64,000 nucleotides of DNA from Kingdonia uniflora (lineage: Eukaryota; Streptophyta; Magnoliopsida; Ranunculales; Circaeasteraceae): NCBI GenBank assembly GCA_014058105.1, contig JACGCM010002435.1, positions 2,976,001 to 3,040,000 on the forward strand. Reading direction: 5' to 3'. Positions 21,049 through 31,169 of this stretch are shown in pieces. Numbering within the stretch: the first letter of the stretch is position 1; each line of letters begins with the position of its first letter. Made by a program: the position numbers and the translations under genes. The notes under the pieces are model-generated. The model saw nothing but the letters and a program-made list of their open reading frames with translations, ran no database searches and had not been told where the DNA came from.

Positions 21049-22300
21049 ATGCCTCGTGGGAGACTCGCGATGAAGAAACCTACGCTCGCCGACAATGTAA
21101 CGAGGATATCGGATAATGTTGACAAGCTTGAAGTGCTTGTCGAGGGTTTGGGTAGAGAAGCATTCCCCCCCCCCCCAACCACCTCCGTTGGGAGTAACCG
21201 AAGATCTCTCTCTAGAAGGAAGCGTCGCCGTGAGGAGGGACAATCTCGATAACCCGTTTGCAAGTCTTGGAGTCGAAGCTGAGGCTTCTAACGCTTTGGA
21301 AATCGAAACCCGAACCATCGCCAAATCTGCAATGCAGATTTTGTTACGGGTTCCAACCGACAACCAAACAAACGACCCCCACAAAGAGATGACCCAATAA
21401 TAGTGGAATATGCTTCCCGTCAAGATTATAAACCCAAATGATGATTGGTTTCTACAATTTGAACCAATCGATGTGCCGATCAGAAGGTTTGAAGAGAGCG
21501 AGGAGTGGAGCTACGACTATTCGTTCGGCAGCAACGACGAACCCACTTCTCTGATTGAAGAAGAGTTCGTTATCGAAGCCAAAACTTGTGATGTTGAGGA
21601 ACTTGGGGTACAACACAAGGCCAACGAACCGGCCACGGCAGCCACTGACCAACCACAAGGTTTCCACCTAGAGACGACCCTGGAATACAACCAAAAAGGA
21701 CTGCCGACATCGACATTAGTCCCGACAGTGGTCGGTACCACAACTTATCATTTAGGAGAGACAACTCCAACAGTACGTGCACTGCACATGCTTCATGAAC
21801 AACAACCAGCTCCAGTAGTGCGTACGGTCAAAAGACCGAGCCAAGTTGAACAAAATAGTGCATCTTCAGCGATAACTACTAATCAACATGCTACTCAATA
21901 GTAGATTCAGGAGACACGTATGAATCACAAAATGCAGGTCAACATCGTCCAACAGTTCCATTCACTTATATTACATTCTAAGGCATCCAAATATTTGATC
22001 CGTATAAGGGAGATGATGGCCCGATACGAAGAATTATATCCGTATGTTGATCCGTTTTGGGAAGGTTTTGTAGCAGGTGTTGAGGAGTGGACTACAGTAA
22101 TTTTTCAGTTTTTTATTTTTGACGTCGATGAACGTAGGGATGTCGGTGACGACATCGTACCCCTGCTCTTAGGTACAATCTCTGGGTACGAAAAATTCTG
22201 CGGAAGATTTCAAGATTTCCAAAAGAGTTCCACCCGTACAAATTTCGTGCACGTTCTACAGGATGAAGACAAAGAGACTGGGATGCACATACGTGCATGA
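21049..22300 (+). pseudogene. gag-like reading frames of unknown identity in the small LTR element
   Basis: Three consecutive frames can be read. 21049 onward (MPRGRLAMKKPTLADN, ISDNVDKLEVLVEGLG, a probable short coiled coil as in gag N-termini) appears to shift at a run of 12 C near 21165-21176 into the frame ending at 21400. 21410-21901 is acidic (FEESEEWSYDYSFGSNDEP). 21920-22300 contains WEGFVAGVEEW. I recognise none of them as a known domain. Their position right after the primer site suggests a structural (gag-like) origin. Confidence 0.4.
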
Positions 22301-22358
22301 GTCCTCTAGGGCACCACTCCCTTGATTTCGTGGATGAAATCTTCTCAGATGGAAGGTT

Positions 22359-22591
22359 TGATGTGGCACATCTCTCATAGGATCGTTTACCCACCGTACC
22401 ATCTATGTTTATTTAATGTTTTTAATGCTTTGTATTTTAGTCTTTAGCTTAAGCCTTGTTGGAGAGGCCCAACCTAGGTTATTAGCAGTTTCCAAGTTTA
22501 AGTTGAATTCTATTTTCAATTAGAATTAGGGTTTCTAATTCTAACCCTCTTGTGTTCTATAAAAGGGGTGGTCCAGGTTATTAATTTTTTA
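22359..22591 (+). repeat. 3' LTR of the small LTR element, first part
   Basis: It continues at 29767-29890 (GTTAGTTAATTCAG...GTTTACA). The break point TTATTAATTTTTTA corresponds to the intact site TTATTAATTTCTTAGTTAG near 20666. Confidence 0.85.
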
Positions 22592-23120
22592 GAGCATCCA
22601 CAACAATTAAGAGGGTGGATTGGATGAATTTCAAGGTGAATCCAATCCACCTCAATCCACCCCCACAACAGTTTTCAATCCACCCCAAGGTGAATTCACC
22701 TCACGCACTTCTGAACCGCGCGCATAAATAGACGTCCCAGATGAGTCCACGTGATTAAATCTCAGCCATCCAAAATCCAGCGCAGTTCTAAACCGCGTGT
22801 AACTACCAGCCAATAGAAAAATGACACGTATTTTAAAATATAAATATAGCCGCTATTAATTTTTTAGAGCATCCACAACAATTAAGAGGGTGGATTGGAT
22901 GAATTTCAAGGTGAATCCAATCCACCTCAATCCACCCCCACAACAGTTTTCAATCCACCCCAAGGTGAATTCACCTCACGCACTTCTGAACCGCGCGCAT
23001 AAATGGACGTCCCAGATGAGTCCACGTGATTAAATCTCAGCCATCCAAAATCCAGCGCAGTTCTAAACTGCGCGTAACTACCAGCCAATAAAAAAATGAC
23101 ACGTATTTTAAAATATAAAT
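22592..23120. repeat. 275-base tandem duplication of the 5' end of element 2
   Basis: The TIR and ~255 bases of subterminal DNA occur twice, starting at 22592 and 22867. The duplicated unit also includes TATTAATTTTTTA from the flanking LTR, so the duplication took place after insertion and not as a second transposition. Confidence 0.9.
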
Positions 23121-23148
23121 ATAGCCGCGTAGTTCTGAACCGCGCGGC
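22704..23148. repeat. subterminal palindrome cluster, 5' side of element 2
   Basis: Five copies of an imperfect palindrome built as GCGC-AGTTCTGAAC-CGCGC: 22704-22722, 22780-22799, 22979-22997, 23055-23074 and 23124-23148. The last is the longest, with outer GCCGCG and CGCGGC arms. Two of the five result from the 275-base duplication. Confidence 0.8.
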
Positions 23149-23323
23149 ATGATGGTGTAAGCTAAAAGGCTTATACTTGTATTTTTTTTTCTAGTGTTAC
23201 TTGTATTGGTTTTTCTAAGTATTAAAGGCATAACACTTGTGTTTGAGGTTTTACCCAAGGCATACCCAACCTTACTCCACAAGTTTCCCAACCCAACCCA
23301 TTTCCTCCGTTAATCACTTAAAA

Positions 23324-25349
23324 ATGTCGGGTTCTTCTAGTTTGCGACCGAGGAAAAATGCTTCCAATACTACACGTAACTCTAACGCAGAAGTAAAACG
23401 AAGGGGGAACGCCGATGTAATAAATGTTTGGCTGGATCAAATGACGGATGACATCGATCCCACCCCCTCATATGATGAGTTGGACCGAGTAGATATCCAC
23501 CCGGACGGCTGGGTCCATATTTCTACTGGATCGGAGGAAATACCGGTAAGTTTTATGTAAATTTCATGTGTTATTAACGTATATTGCAATGTGTTCGATG
23601 AAATGCCCAAATGAACTTTTAACGTGTTAATGTGCTTTTTTTTGTCAAAACCGAGATGAATTATAGTGTAGGGGATCATTGGATAAGGTATTGAAGTGGT
23701 ACCGATGGATTGTCGTGTACCCGACATTGAAGAAGTTGGTCGACGATATGGGTTTTGCGGAGTTTTGCTCGATTAATGCGGGAAACTCGGATAACCGTTT
23801 CATTCATGTTCTCGTGGAGCGGTGGTGGCCTTCCACCCATACCTTTCACTTCCCTTGCGGGGAACTGGTTTTCACACCGTCAGACTTCGTCATGCTAACG
23901 GGCATATCTTTTAGGAGGGGTCGCGAACTCCCGTACGACGAGAGGTACTCCAAGTTAGAGGAAGCAGAAGAGATGTTCCCAGGAATCACAAGTTCTGACA
24001 TGAGGTACGGTAACATCACTCTCTCCTATTTAAAAAAGTGGCAAGAACCGTTGAATCCACGTCTCCACAATTATGACTCAGAAATAGATATCGTGTATGC
24101 ACGGGCATTTATTGCCTATATGATGGGTAATCTCTTTTTCTCAAATGGTGCCACATCCCTTTGGGCAGGTTATCTGGAAGCCTTGACAGACTACGATATT
24201 CTTGGTGCGTTGGGTTTTGACTGGGGTACGCCGATTATGACGGCTTTGTATCGGGGGCTTGATGAAGTCTCAGTTCTGAGGCCCGGGAAGGTGAAGAAAT
24301 CAATCATCGGATTCTATGCGGTGTTAGAGTACTGGTTCTTCAAGTACTGTCGGGTTGGAATATATCTAGTTAAGTTACAGAAATTTAACCATATTTATCC
24401 TCGTATTTATGGGTGGAGAGATGAAAGGGCGAGTACGGGGTCTGAAATCCATCACTCTTTTGTTGTGATCAGAGATATGATAGAATGGAAGGACAGAACC
24501 AACATAGATTGGCAACCATGGCACAGGTCTAGGTAATTAAGACGTCCAGAGGTAAGAGTTGCTTCAGCGTTGAGCACCCAGAGGGTTCCATTGGTGTCAG
24601 TCCCATACGGCCACGGTACGCTTTGGCATTTAGGAGACCGGTGTATGCGTCAGATGATCGGGCTTGATAGTGTGCCCTATGACCCCCCTCAGGAGATTAT
24701 AGAATTCCCAAGGTATGATCAAGAGTTATATCAGAGTCTGAAGGATGTAAACTTTTACGATGGTCGCCATTATCTTGTTCCCGACGTAGATTACATGACA
24801 TATTGGCGTCTTGTTCATCCAAATCCCAAGATCGGTTGCAGTTTAGTAAAGATGACAAGAAATATTTGGTCGGTCGGGCGTAATCTAGTGAGGCCCGATG
24901 TACACTTGCCACCTACGTCGAGTTTAGCTACGCCTTCACAGGTGCAAGACTATGGTGCTCAGGCGACCGGCGATCCACGCGATATGGGATGGTTCATGGA
25001 TGTGGCGAGACCGAACGATCAACATAGATGGATACCGATCCCGGTGATATAGGTATCATACCCGTGTCCACCTACGTATAATACGGATGAGTTGTGGCAT
25101 CAAAACCAAAGATTACGGTATGCGGCATATGAAGACTCGAGACAACTAACTGACAGCAATACTGAGTTGAGGAGGGAGCTGAGCGGGGAACATGGGGTCA
25201 TCCGAGAGACGTCCGATAGACTAGCTGAGATGTCTATTTCCTACCAGACAGAGCCAGTTGTGCAATATACCTATGACGAGAGTCTCGCACGTGGCAGACG
25301 CGCTCACCAAACGAAAGAGATCGTCCTAGTTAGGCTATATTTTATTTAG
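23324..25349 (+). pseudogene. plant mobile domain (PMD) gene of PIF/Harbinger element 2
   Basis: Exon 1 is 23324-23545 (MSGSSSLRPRKNASN, ending IHPDGWVHISTGSEEIP at a GTAAGT donor). Exon 2 starts about 23649. Its acceptor has decayed (AG to AA), whereas the related copy at 48932 keeps TTAG. The protein has the MAIN/MAIL-type PMD: LVERWWPSTHTFHFPCGEL, TPSDFVMLTGI, ARAFIAYMMGNLFFSN, GTPIMTALYRGLDE and IGFYAVLEYWFFKYC. The extended C-terminal part has LWHLGDRCMRQM, VPYDPP and YMTYWRLVHP, then a predicted coiled-coil tail after a DMGWFMDV motif. Every one of these blocks has a counterpart in element 1. Breaks are nonsense codons only (TAG near 23666, TAA at 24534, TAG at 25050) with no frameshift. 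At 24534 the third copy still has CAA. No transposase motif is present in this gene itself. Confidence 0.85.
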
Positions 25350-25449
25350 AACTTTTATTTATGTTTTGTTTAAACTATGTTGTGTATTAATATTGTTTAA
25401 ACTGTGTTTTATTCGGAGTTTTAATATAATTTTTATTTTTAAAATTTAT

Positions 25450-25765
25450 GTTTTGGAAACTTGTTGTACAAGTTACTCAACGGACATATTAGCCGCTATA
25501 TTTTTATTTTGGAAACTTGTTGTACAAGTTACTCAACGGCCATATTAACGGCTATATTTTTATTTTGGAAACTTGTTGTACAAGTTACTCAACGGACATA
25601 TTAACGGCTATATTTTTTTGGAAACTTGTTGTACAAGTTACTCAACAGACATATTAAAGGCTATATTTTTGTTTTGGAAACTTGTTGTACAAGTTACTCA
25701 ACGACCATATTAACGCTATATTTTTTTTGGACACTTGTTAACGGTTATATTAACGGCTAGTTTTT
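25450..25765 (+). repeat. 57-base minisatellite between the PMD and Myb-like genes
   Basis: Five units plus a partial sixth of TTTTGGAAACTTGTTGTACA followed by AGTTACTCAACGGACATATT and AACGGCTATATTTTTAT. Units differ by single bases or short deletions. Each holds the small inverted repeat AACTTG-TTGTA-CAAGTT. It lies directly upstream of the Myb-like ATG (25838). A related unique piece, GTCGTTAAGCCTCTTGTTG, occurs near 29279, upstream of the transposase. Confidence 0.85.
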
Positions 25766-25837
25766 TTCATCTCCTACACTCTTCTCCTTTCTAATCTTCT
25801 ACACTATCCTTCATCCTTACCTTACAAACAAACCACT

Positions 25838-27523
25838 ATGTCTTCCTCAAGCTCCCAATCTAATTCTCAAAACCACTCTCAATCCTCCAATACGAACCAA
25901 CAAGGAAACATTTTTCCTCATCAATTCGGCACATTTGATCCAAATGCCTAACACTTCCCAAGGTCAGAATCACCATGTTCGCCAACTATTCCTGCCACCC
26001 GACAATCAATTTCAATCTCAAACCCATGGATATTACCCTTATTACCCAAACCAAGGATATTACCCTCAATTTGATGGGTATATGGGATCGTACCCTCAAC
26101 TGGGAAATCCATATTATTCATCTCAAACTTGTTTCACCGGTAGAAGTTGGATTACCACGCCGATGCAAGGTACATGGGGATTAAATGATTTAAATCTTAA
26201 TACATCGCCGGTTGCATCTCTGGTTGTCTCTCCGGTTATCTCTAATGAACTCAATTCGGTTCTCACGATAAGTAATACGTGGACTCATGGGAAGGCAAAG
26301 TCTACAAGAAAAACGACATTGACACCTATTATAGTTGATGATGTAGCTCAGGCTGAGGAACTCAATCCGGTTCTCACGAGAAGTAATACGCGTGGGAAGG
26401 TAAAGTCTAAAAGAAAGACGACATCGACACCTATTATAGTTGAGAATGTACTTGAGGCTTTGGATGATGTTCATGACGACAAAGAACAATACTCCAACTC
26501 TAAGAATTGGCCGTCTGATGACTTCGTGAATCTTGTATGCGCTTGGTCCCAAGTATCTCAAAGCCTCGTTATCACGAACAACCAAAAAGCCGCTACATTT
26601 TGGTTCAAGGTGCGTGATCAATTCAACTCCATCTATGTTGACCAATCGATGTGGCGATCGTACAACGGTATCAATTGTGCGTATAAGAGGCGGCTCAATA
26701 AGGAATGTTCAATTTTTAGAGGTATCATTCAAAACCTTGAGAGCCGACATCTTACCGGCATTGGAACGGATGACTTCGTAAGTATTTCATTTATTTTTCT
26801 CATTTCATTAATGTTTAAAGGTGAATTATACTCTAAAAGCTTTTCTAACTTGATTTTTAGGAACGTATGACAAACGATACATTTTTTCAATTACAAGGCA
26901 AACCATTTAAACTTGGGGAAGCGTACAAAGTTTTGGAAACTTGCCCAAAATGGTCGCAAATTCATCACATCGGCCATCCTAGCCACAATGTTGCTAGGAA
27001 ATCAAATTTTAACGATAGCCTGGGTAACTCCACCAATACCGATCCTGAAACACCTACATCCAGCACTCAAAATATCATAATTCTGGATGATTTTATAGAC
27101 GTGGATGTGCCACTATATTCTTGTGGGGATGTACAACCGGACGGCCAAAAAAAATACAAGGCAAAAGAAGCGGCAAAATTAAGTATAGGTTTTTGGGGGA
27201 AGAGGATGCTTGAGACAACGTCCAACATGATGAAGTCATAGAATCAGAGAGACGAGCACAAGAAAGAGGAAAAGGAAGTTAAAACTAGAGGTCGAGAGGA
27301 ACTAAAGTTGATGAAAGAGGCTGAGATTCAAAGGAGGCGTGAAGCGGAGTTAACTAAAAAAAAAAGTCTTCGACGACTTGCATATGTTTAAGGTGATGAC
27401 AACGGACCCAAGTAACCTGCTACCGGCACAAAGGCGTTGGATGAAGAAGCAGATTAAATAATATTCGAAGAAGTTGAAGGAACAGTGTCCAAGTGATGAT
27501 GACATTTCTAGTGATGAAGATTG
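25838..27523 (+). pseudogene. Myb/SANT-like (trihelix) protein of PIF/Harbinger element 2
   Basis: The start MSSSSSQSNSQNHSQ is followed by a Gln/Asn/Tyr-rich N-terminus; one frame change near 25945 leads into the long frame that ends at the intron donor. The DNA-binding part is near 26500-26777: NWPSDDFVNLVCAWSQVSQS, then QKAATFWFKVRDQFN and an RSYNGINCAYKRRLNK segment. The intron is 26778-26860. Exon 2 encodes FKLGEAYKVLETCPKW, a nuclear-type basic segment and a charged C-terminal coil, broken by a stop at 27239 and later frame problems. The domain order matches element 1 and the second protein of known PIF/Harbinger elements, which works with the transposase in end recognition and nuclear import. 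Confidence 0.82.
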
Positions 27524-27861
27524 ATGTAATCCTTAACATTAATAGTAGTTATTAAGATCTATGTAATTTCATTATTTCAATAAAATTGTTATTAATGGTT
27601 CGTAATCCTTAAAATTGATGCAAAATCAAAAAGCTGAAGTAATAAACTATGTTTCATTAAAGTGTTACAATGATGAAGACTTGGAAACAAAATATATTAC
27701 AACTTTAACATTAAACTTGGAAACAAAATACATTACTTTAGAAAATAAACAAACAATGATGAAGACTACAATTACTCTGCCCCTTTTCGACTCCACAAAT
27801 GCGCGACAAGTTCATCTCGTAATTGGAAATGAGCTCATTCATTTCTAATTTCACGAACCTT

Positions 27862-29151
27862 TTAGATGTACTCTGCCATAGTGTTCATCGCGTGTCTTAG
27901 ATTTAAGTCCTCCTTCCAAGTATCCACAGATTTTCTAAACTCGGGATCAATGTCCATTTGCCGGATGTAAGTATGACGTTCATTTTCAACGATCATATTG
28001 TGCAAGATTATACATGCGTACATAACATTCCCTAGATCACTAGGTTTCCAAAATCGCGCACTGTGTGCCAATATTTGAAACCTAACTTGTAATACCCCAA
28101 AAGCACGCTCTACGTCTTTCCGGCATGCTTCTTGCATCTTCGAAAAATGTTTTTCGGCATCGTTGGACGGATTTCTTATGGTTTTAACAAGTGTTTGCTA
28201 TCTTGGATAGACTCCATCCGCTAAGTAATACCTCATAGTGTGCGGTACCGTGCCTATATTATAATTGCATGGCGGCACAACTCTATTAAACAAGTTATTG
28301 AAAAGCCACCTTTGATGCAAGACGTTCACGTCGTTGTTAGAACCGGGCACCTCATAGAATGCTTGCCATATTCAAAGATTTTGAGATGCAACCGTTTCTA
28401 AAATCACCGTCGGGATTTTTTTATACCCGGTATATTGTCCTGCCCACCCGGTAAAATAATTTTTCCATTTCCAATGCATACAATCTAAACTACCTAACAT
28501 CCCCGGGAAGCCTCGCAATCCATTCACTTCTAACAAGTGTAATGTATTGTCTTCATTGGGAGATCTAAGGTATTGAGCTTTGAATTGTGTTATAATAGTT
28601 TTACAAAATTCTTTCAAGCACAAAATAGCCGTAGACTCTCCAATCTAAAGGTATTCTTCTTGGGCGTCTGCGCTAGTACCGTAACATAACATGCGAAGTG
28701 CGCACGTTATATTTTGGTGCGAGGATAAACCCATAGTCCTGACGGCATTTTCTCTTTGAATAAAATAGGGGTTCAAAGAAAGTATTTAATGATAAATACG
28801 TTGATACACACCTTCGCTCACACAGAATCGACGACGAAATGAAATACCTTTGAATCTTGGGTTGTCACCGAAGTAATCCAGGTTAAGGCTATTCTCCTCC
28901 AATTTATGCTCACGGCTTATCTGCTTGTCAATCCGTCCCCTTTTACTACCTCCCCGCCTTCGTGATGATGTCGCCTCTTGCTCTTTTTCTTCTGCTTCTC
29001 CCATCTCAATCATAATCTTACCATACTCGTGCAACAACTCAACTTGATGTCGGAATAGTTCTTCGTCACTGGACGATGATGAAGATGATAACTCCCAAGA
29101 TGAGAGTGATGTGTCAGGCCTGAACAGGTCTTCGATGATTTCGTCAGACAT
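27862..29151 (-). pseudogene. Harbinger DDE transposase of element 2
   Basis: It reads on the minus strand from MSDEIIEDLFRPD to NTMAEYI with four or so nonsense codons (near 28788, 28647, 28374, 28202) and essentially one frame. An acidic/basic N-terminus is followed by DDE core segments: GSLDCMHWKWKN (first Asp), EVPGSNNDVNVLHQRW (second Asp) and RKDVERAFGVLQVRFQ (Glu). A typical C-terminal ACIILHNMIVENER block follows. The length and residue spacing agree with HARBI1-type nucleases. This is the most complete transposase in the window. Stops such as TAG and TGA sit where CAG and CGA would be expected, which suggests cytosine-methylation decay. Confidence 0.88.
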
Positions 29152-29367
29152 GATTCAGCGCAATTGATAAGAAATGAATAAGGTTGAGTTTTGAGATATA
29201 AGATGAATGAGTTGATTGTAGAAGAGAGTAGGAGATGAATGGGGGTTATAAATAGAGAAAAAAAACTAGCCGTTTATAGTCGTTAAGCCTCTTGTTGAAG
29301 AAGTTTGATCAGGGAAAAACTCAGGTGAAATAATGGGGAACCAAAGATATTTTTTATGCAGGCTTAT

Positions 29368-29592
29368 GCCGCGCACTTCTGAACCGCGCGGCAAAACCTA
29401 GCCGTTTGAAAATCTTTAAATCTCAACCGTTCACGTGTTTTAATCCTAGACGTTGAAGTTACGCGCACTTCAGAATTGCGCTTAATAGGAACCATTGGAT
29501 GGGAGGACACGTGTTATCATCTTAAGGGAGAAGTGTATATACGCATTTCTGAACCGCGCGCTATGGCTACGCGCACTTCAGAACCGCGCGAC
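29368..29592. repeat. subterminal palindrome cluster, 3' side of element 2
   Basis: Four copies of the same GCGC-ACTTCTGAAC-CGCGC palindrome as on the 5' side: 29368-29392, 29462-29481, 29541-29561 and 29570-29592. Confidence 0.8.
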
Positions 29593-29890
29593 GTGAATTC
29601 ACACTCAATCCACCCACAGGGTGGAAAATCTACCCTTGGATGAATTTTGCTCTTGCCACGTCAGGTATTCACCTAGCTGCTAGGAAACGAATTGGGTGGA
29701 AAAGATGGTGGATTTGGAATTCACCCTGGCACGTCAGGGTGCACTTAGTTGTTGTGGATGCTCTTAGTTAGTTAATTCAGTTATTCAGAACAAGAGTTAT
29801 AGTTAATAAAATTAGGGTTCCTCAAGAACCTAATTCTTCTGTTAAACTGGTATTTTTCTTGATTATTGGCTTCCGCGTAATCAGTTTACA

Positions 29891-30184
29891 TTATTTTCTC
29901 TATAGAAAGAGAAATTCGTATTCTTTATATAAAATCACAAGTTTCTCTTCTACATTAAGCAGTGGTAATGTCTAATACGGCAATGCTTTATTCAAACATT
30001 CCTTTTTTCTTTCTATTCAAAGTATAAACCTCTTCTATTTAAAAGCCCCAAGTAGGTTATAGTATCAAATTATGAAATTGGAAATGATGTTTCATCGTCT
30101 TGCTGGTTTTTATAGTGGCCACCTATCGAACAATATTTGTCTGTAATAAGCAAACTTGATTACCTCTGTTGACCTTCCACCCTT

Positions 30185-30222
<38 letters not shown>

Positions 30223-30876
30223 CTTTTCTTTACTTGCAAAAGACTTTTGTTTTGTCTCTTTTTCACAAATAGAATAGGGAGTATAATTAATATGTTACGT
30301 AAGTGGCGCCAACCCGAGCAAAAATTGGAGTCAATTTTTGCACAATTTGACTCCAATTTATCATCTTAGGATTCTTAGCTACTTGTTGTGTCCAAGATAA
30401 TTGTGATCAGAATGATTTCTGACCATTGCATTAACTAAGCTTTCTTCCAATACATGAATCTAGTGGTAAACGGTTGTTGAATCACCAGAAGAAGTTCTAG
30501 AGTTTCCACAATTTCTAACCAAAATCATTAGATTTGTGCATGACATGATAGCTTTAGTAATTCCATGGTCATCATTTTAATCCCAGAAGGAAATCTTTCT
30601 GATCACCAATATTTTCCAATGTAATAGCAGAATCTTCAAAGACCAATAGGATGGAAATGATACCCGATAAAAATGTACCAGTGGTCATCCCAGATGGCCA
30701 GATGACGGCGTTACTGTCGAAAAATTCACAAAATGATTTGAAAACTCACACAGTTTCCCCTAGGTGTATAGTGTATAACTGTATACTGTCTTTAGGAGCA
30801 AGCATTGTTGGATTTTCCATCTATACCGACATTATTCTTCCGGTTCACGAGCACACATATTAATAGGTTGTATAGG
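29891..30876. other. intergenic DNA with a 35-base poly-T tract
   Basis: No gene recognised. An uninterrupted T run lies at 30188-30222. If read on the minus strand it is a poly-A, but no retroposon body or target duplication could be seen next to it. Confidence 0.5.
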
Positions 30877-31169
30877 TGTTATTAGTTGTGCCCAATTGTT
30901 ACACTAGTTAAGGTAGGTAGGACCTAGTGTTACTCTTTATTAGGGTTTAAGGGTATAATGGGAAGACCACTCTAACCCTATCAGGTTAAATAGAGAGAAA
31001 GTCCCTCTTAGAGGCTACAACACAGAAAACCGTCCCATTGAAGTCTGCAGCCAATCTAATGGAAGACTCCACTCAAGAACAAGTGATTAAACAGAGAGCA
31101 TAAAAAAATATTAGTATAATCTTTAATGTTAAGTTATTGATCATAGCAGATAGTACTTTATTCCTACAA

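Larger units (their letters stand above)
22592..29763. mobile_element. PIF/Harbinger element 2 with PMD, Myb-like and DDE transposase genes
   Basis: The TIRs are GAGCATCCACAACAATTAAG and its inverse CTTAGTTGTTGTGGATGCTC, with TTA target duplications at 22589-22591 and 29764-29766. The insertion point is confirmed by the intact LTR copy at 20444-20800. The 7.2 kb interior holds three genes: a plant mobile domain gene (+, 23324-25349), a Myb/SANT-like gene (+, 25838-27523) and a nearly full-length Harbinger transposase (-, 27862-29151). All three have nonsense codons, so the copy is now inactive. Inside the TIRs, the outer ~600 bases at the 5' end and ~400 at the 3' end carry repeated GC-rich palindromes. 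Confidence 0.92.
20444..29890 (+). mobile_element. small non-autonomous LTR element, its 3' LTR split by a Harbinger insertion
   Basis: The 5' LTR is 20444-20800 (TGATGTGG to GTTTACA). The 3' LTR starts at 22359, after AGATGGAAGG, and resumes at 29767-29890 after the PIF/Harbinger insertion. A primer-binding site TTGGTGTCAGAGC lies at 20806-20818. Without the insertion the element is about 2.3 kb: two ~357-base LTRs and a 1.56 kb interior with no reverse transcriptase. A clean target duplication at the outer ends was not found. Confidence 0.8.

Noticed and set aside
25450..25765. CRISPR array
   Set aside because: Units are directly adjacent with no unique spacers, and the host is a plant; it is a minisatellite.
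20444..29890. The PMD, Myb-like and transposase genes as cargo of the LTR element
   Set aside because: The genes are bounded by their own TIRs and TTA duplications inside the 3' LTR, and the other LTR shows the uninterrupted site.
30169..30369. 66-residue frame containing a Phe run
   Set aside because: It is just the translated poly-T tract.
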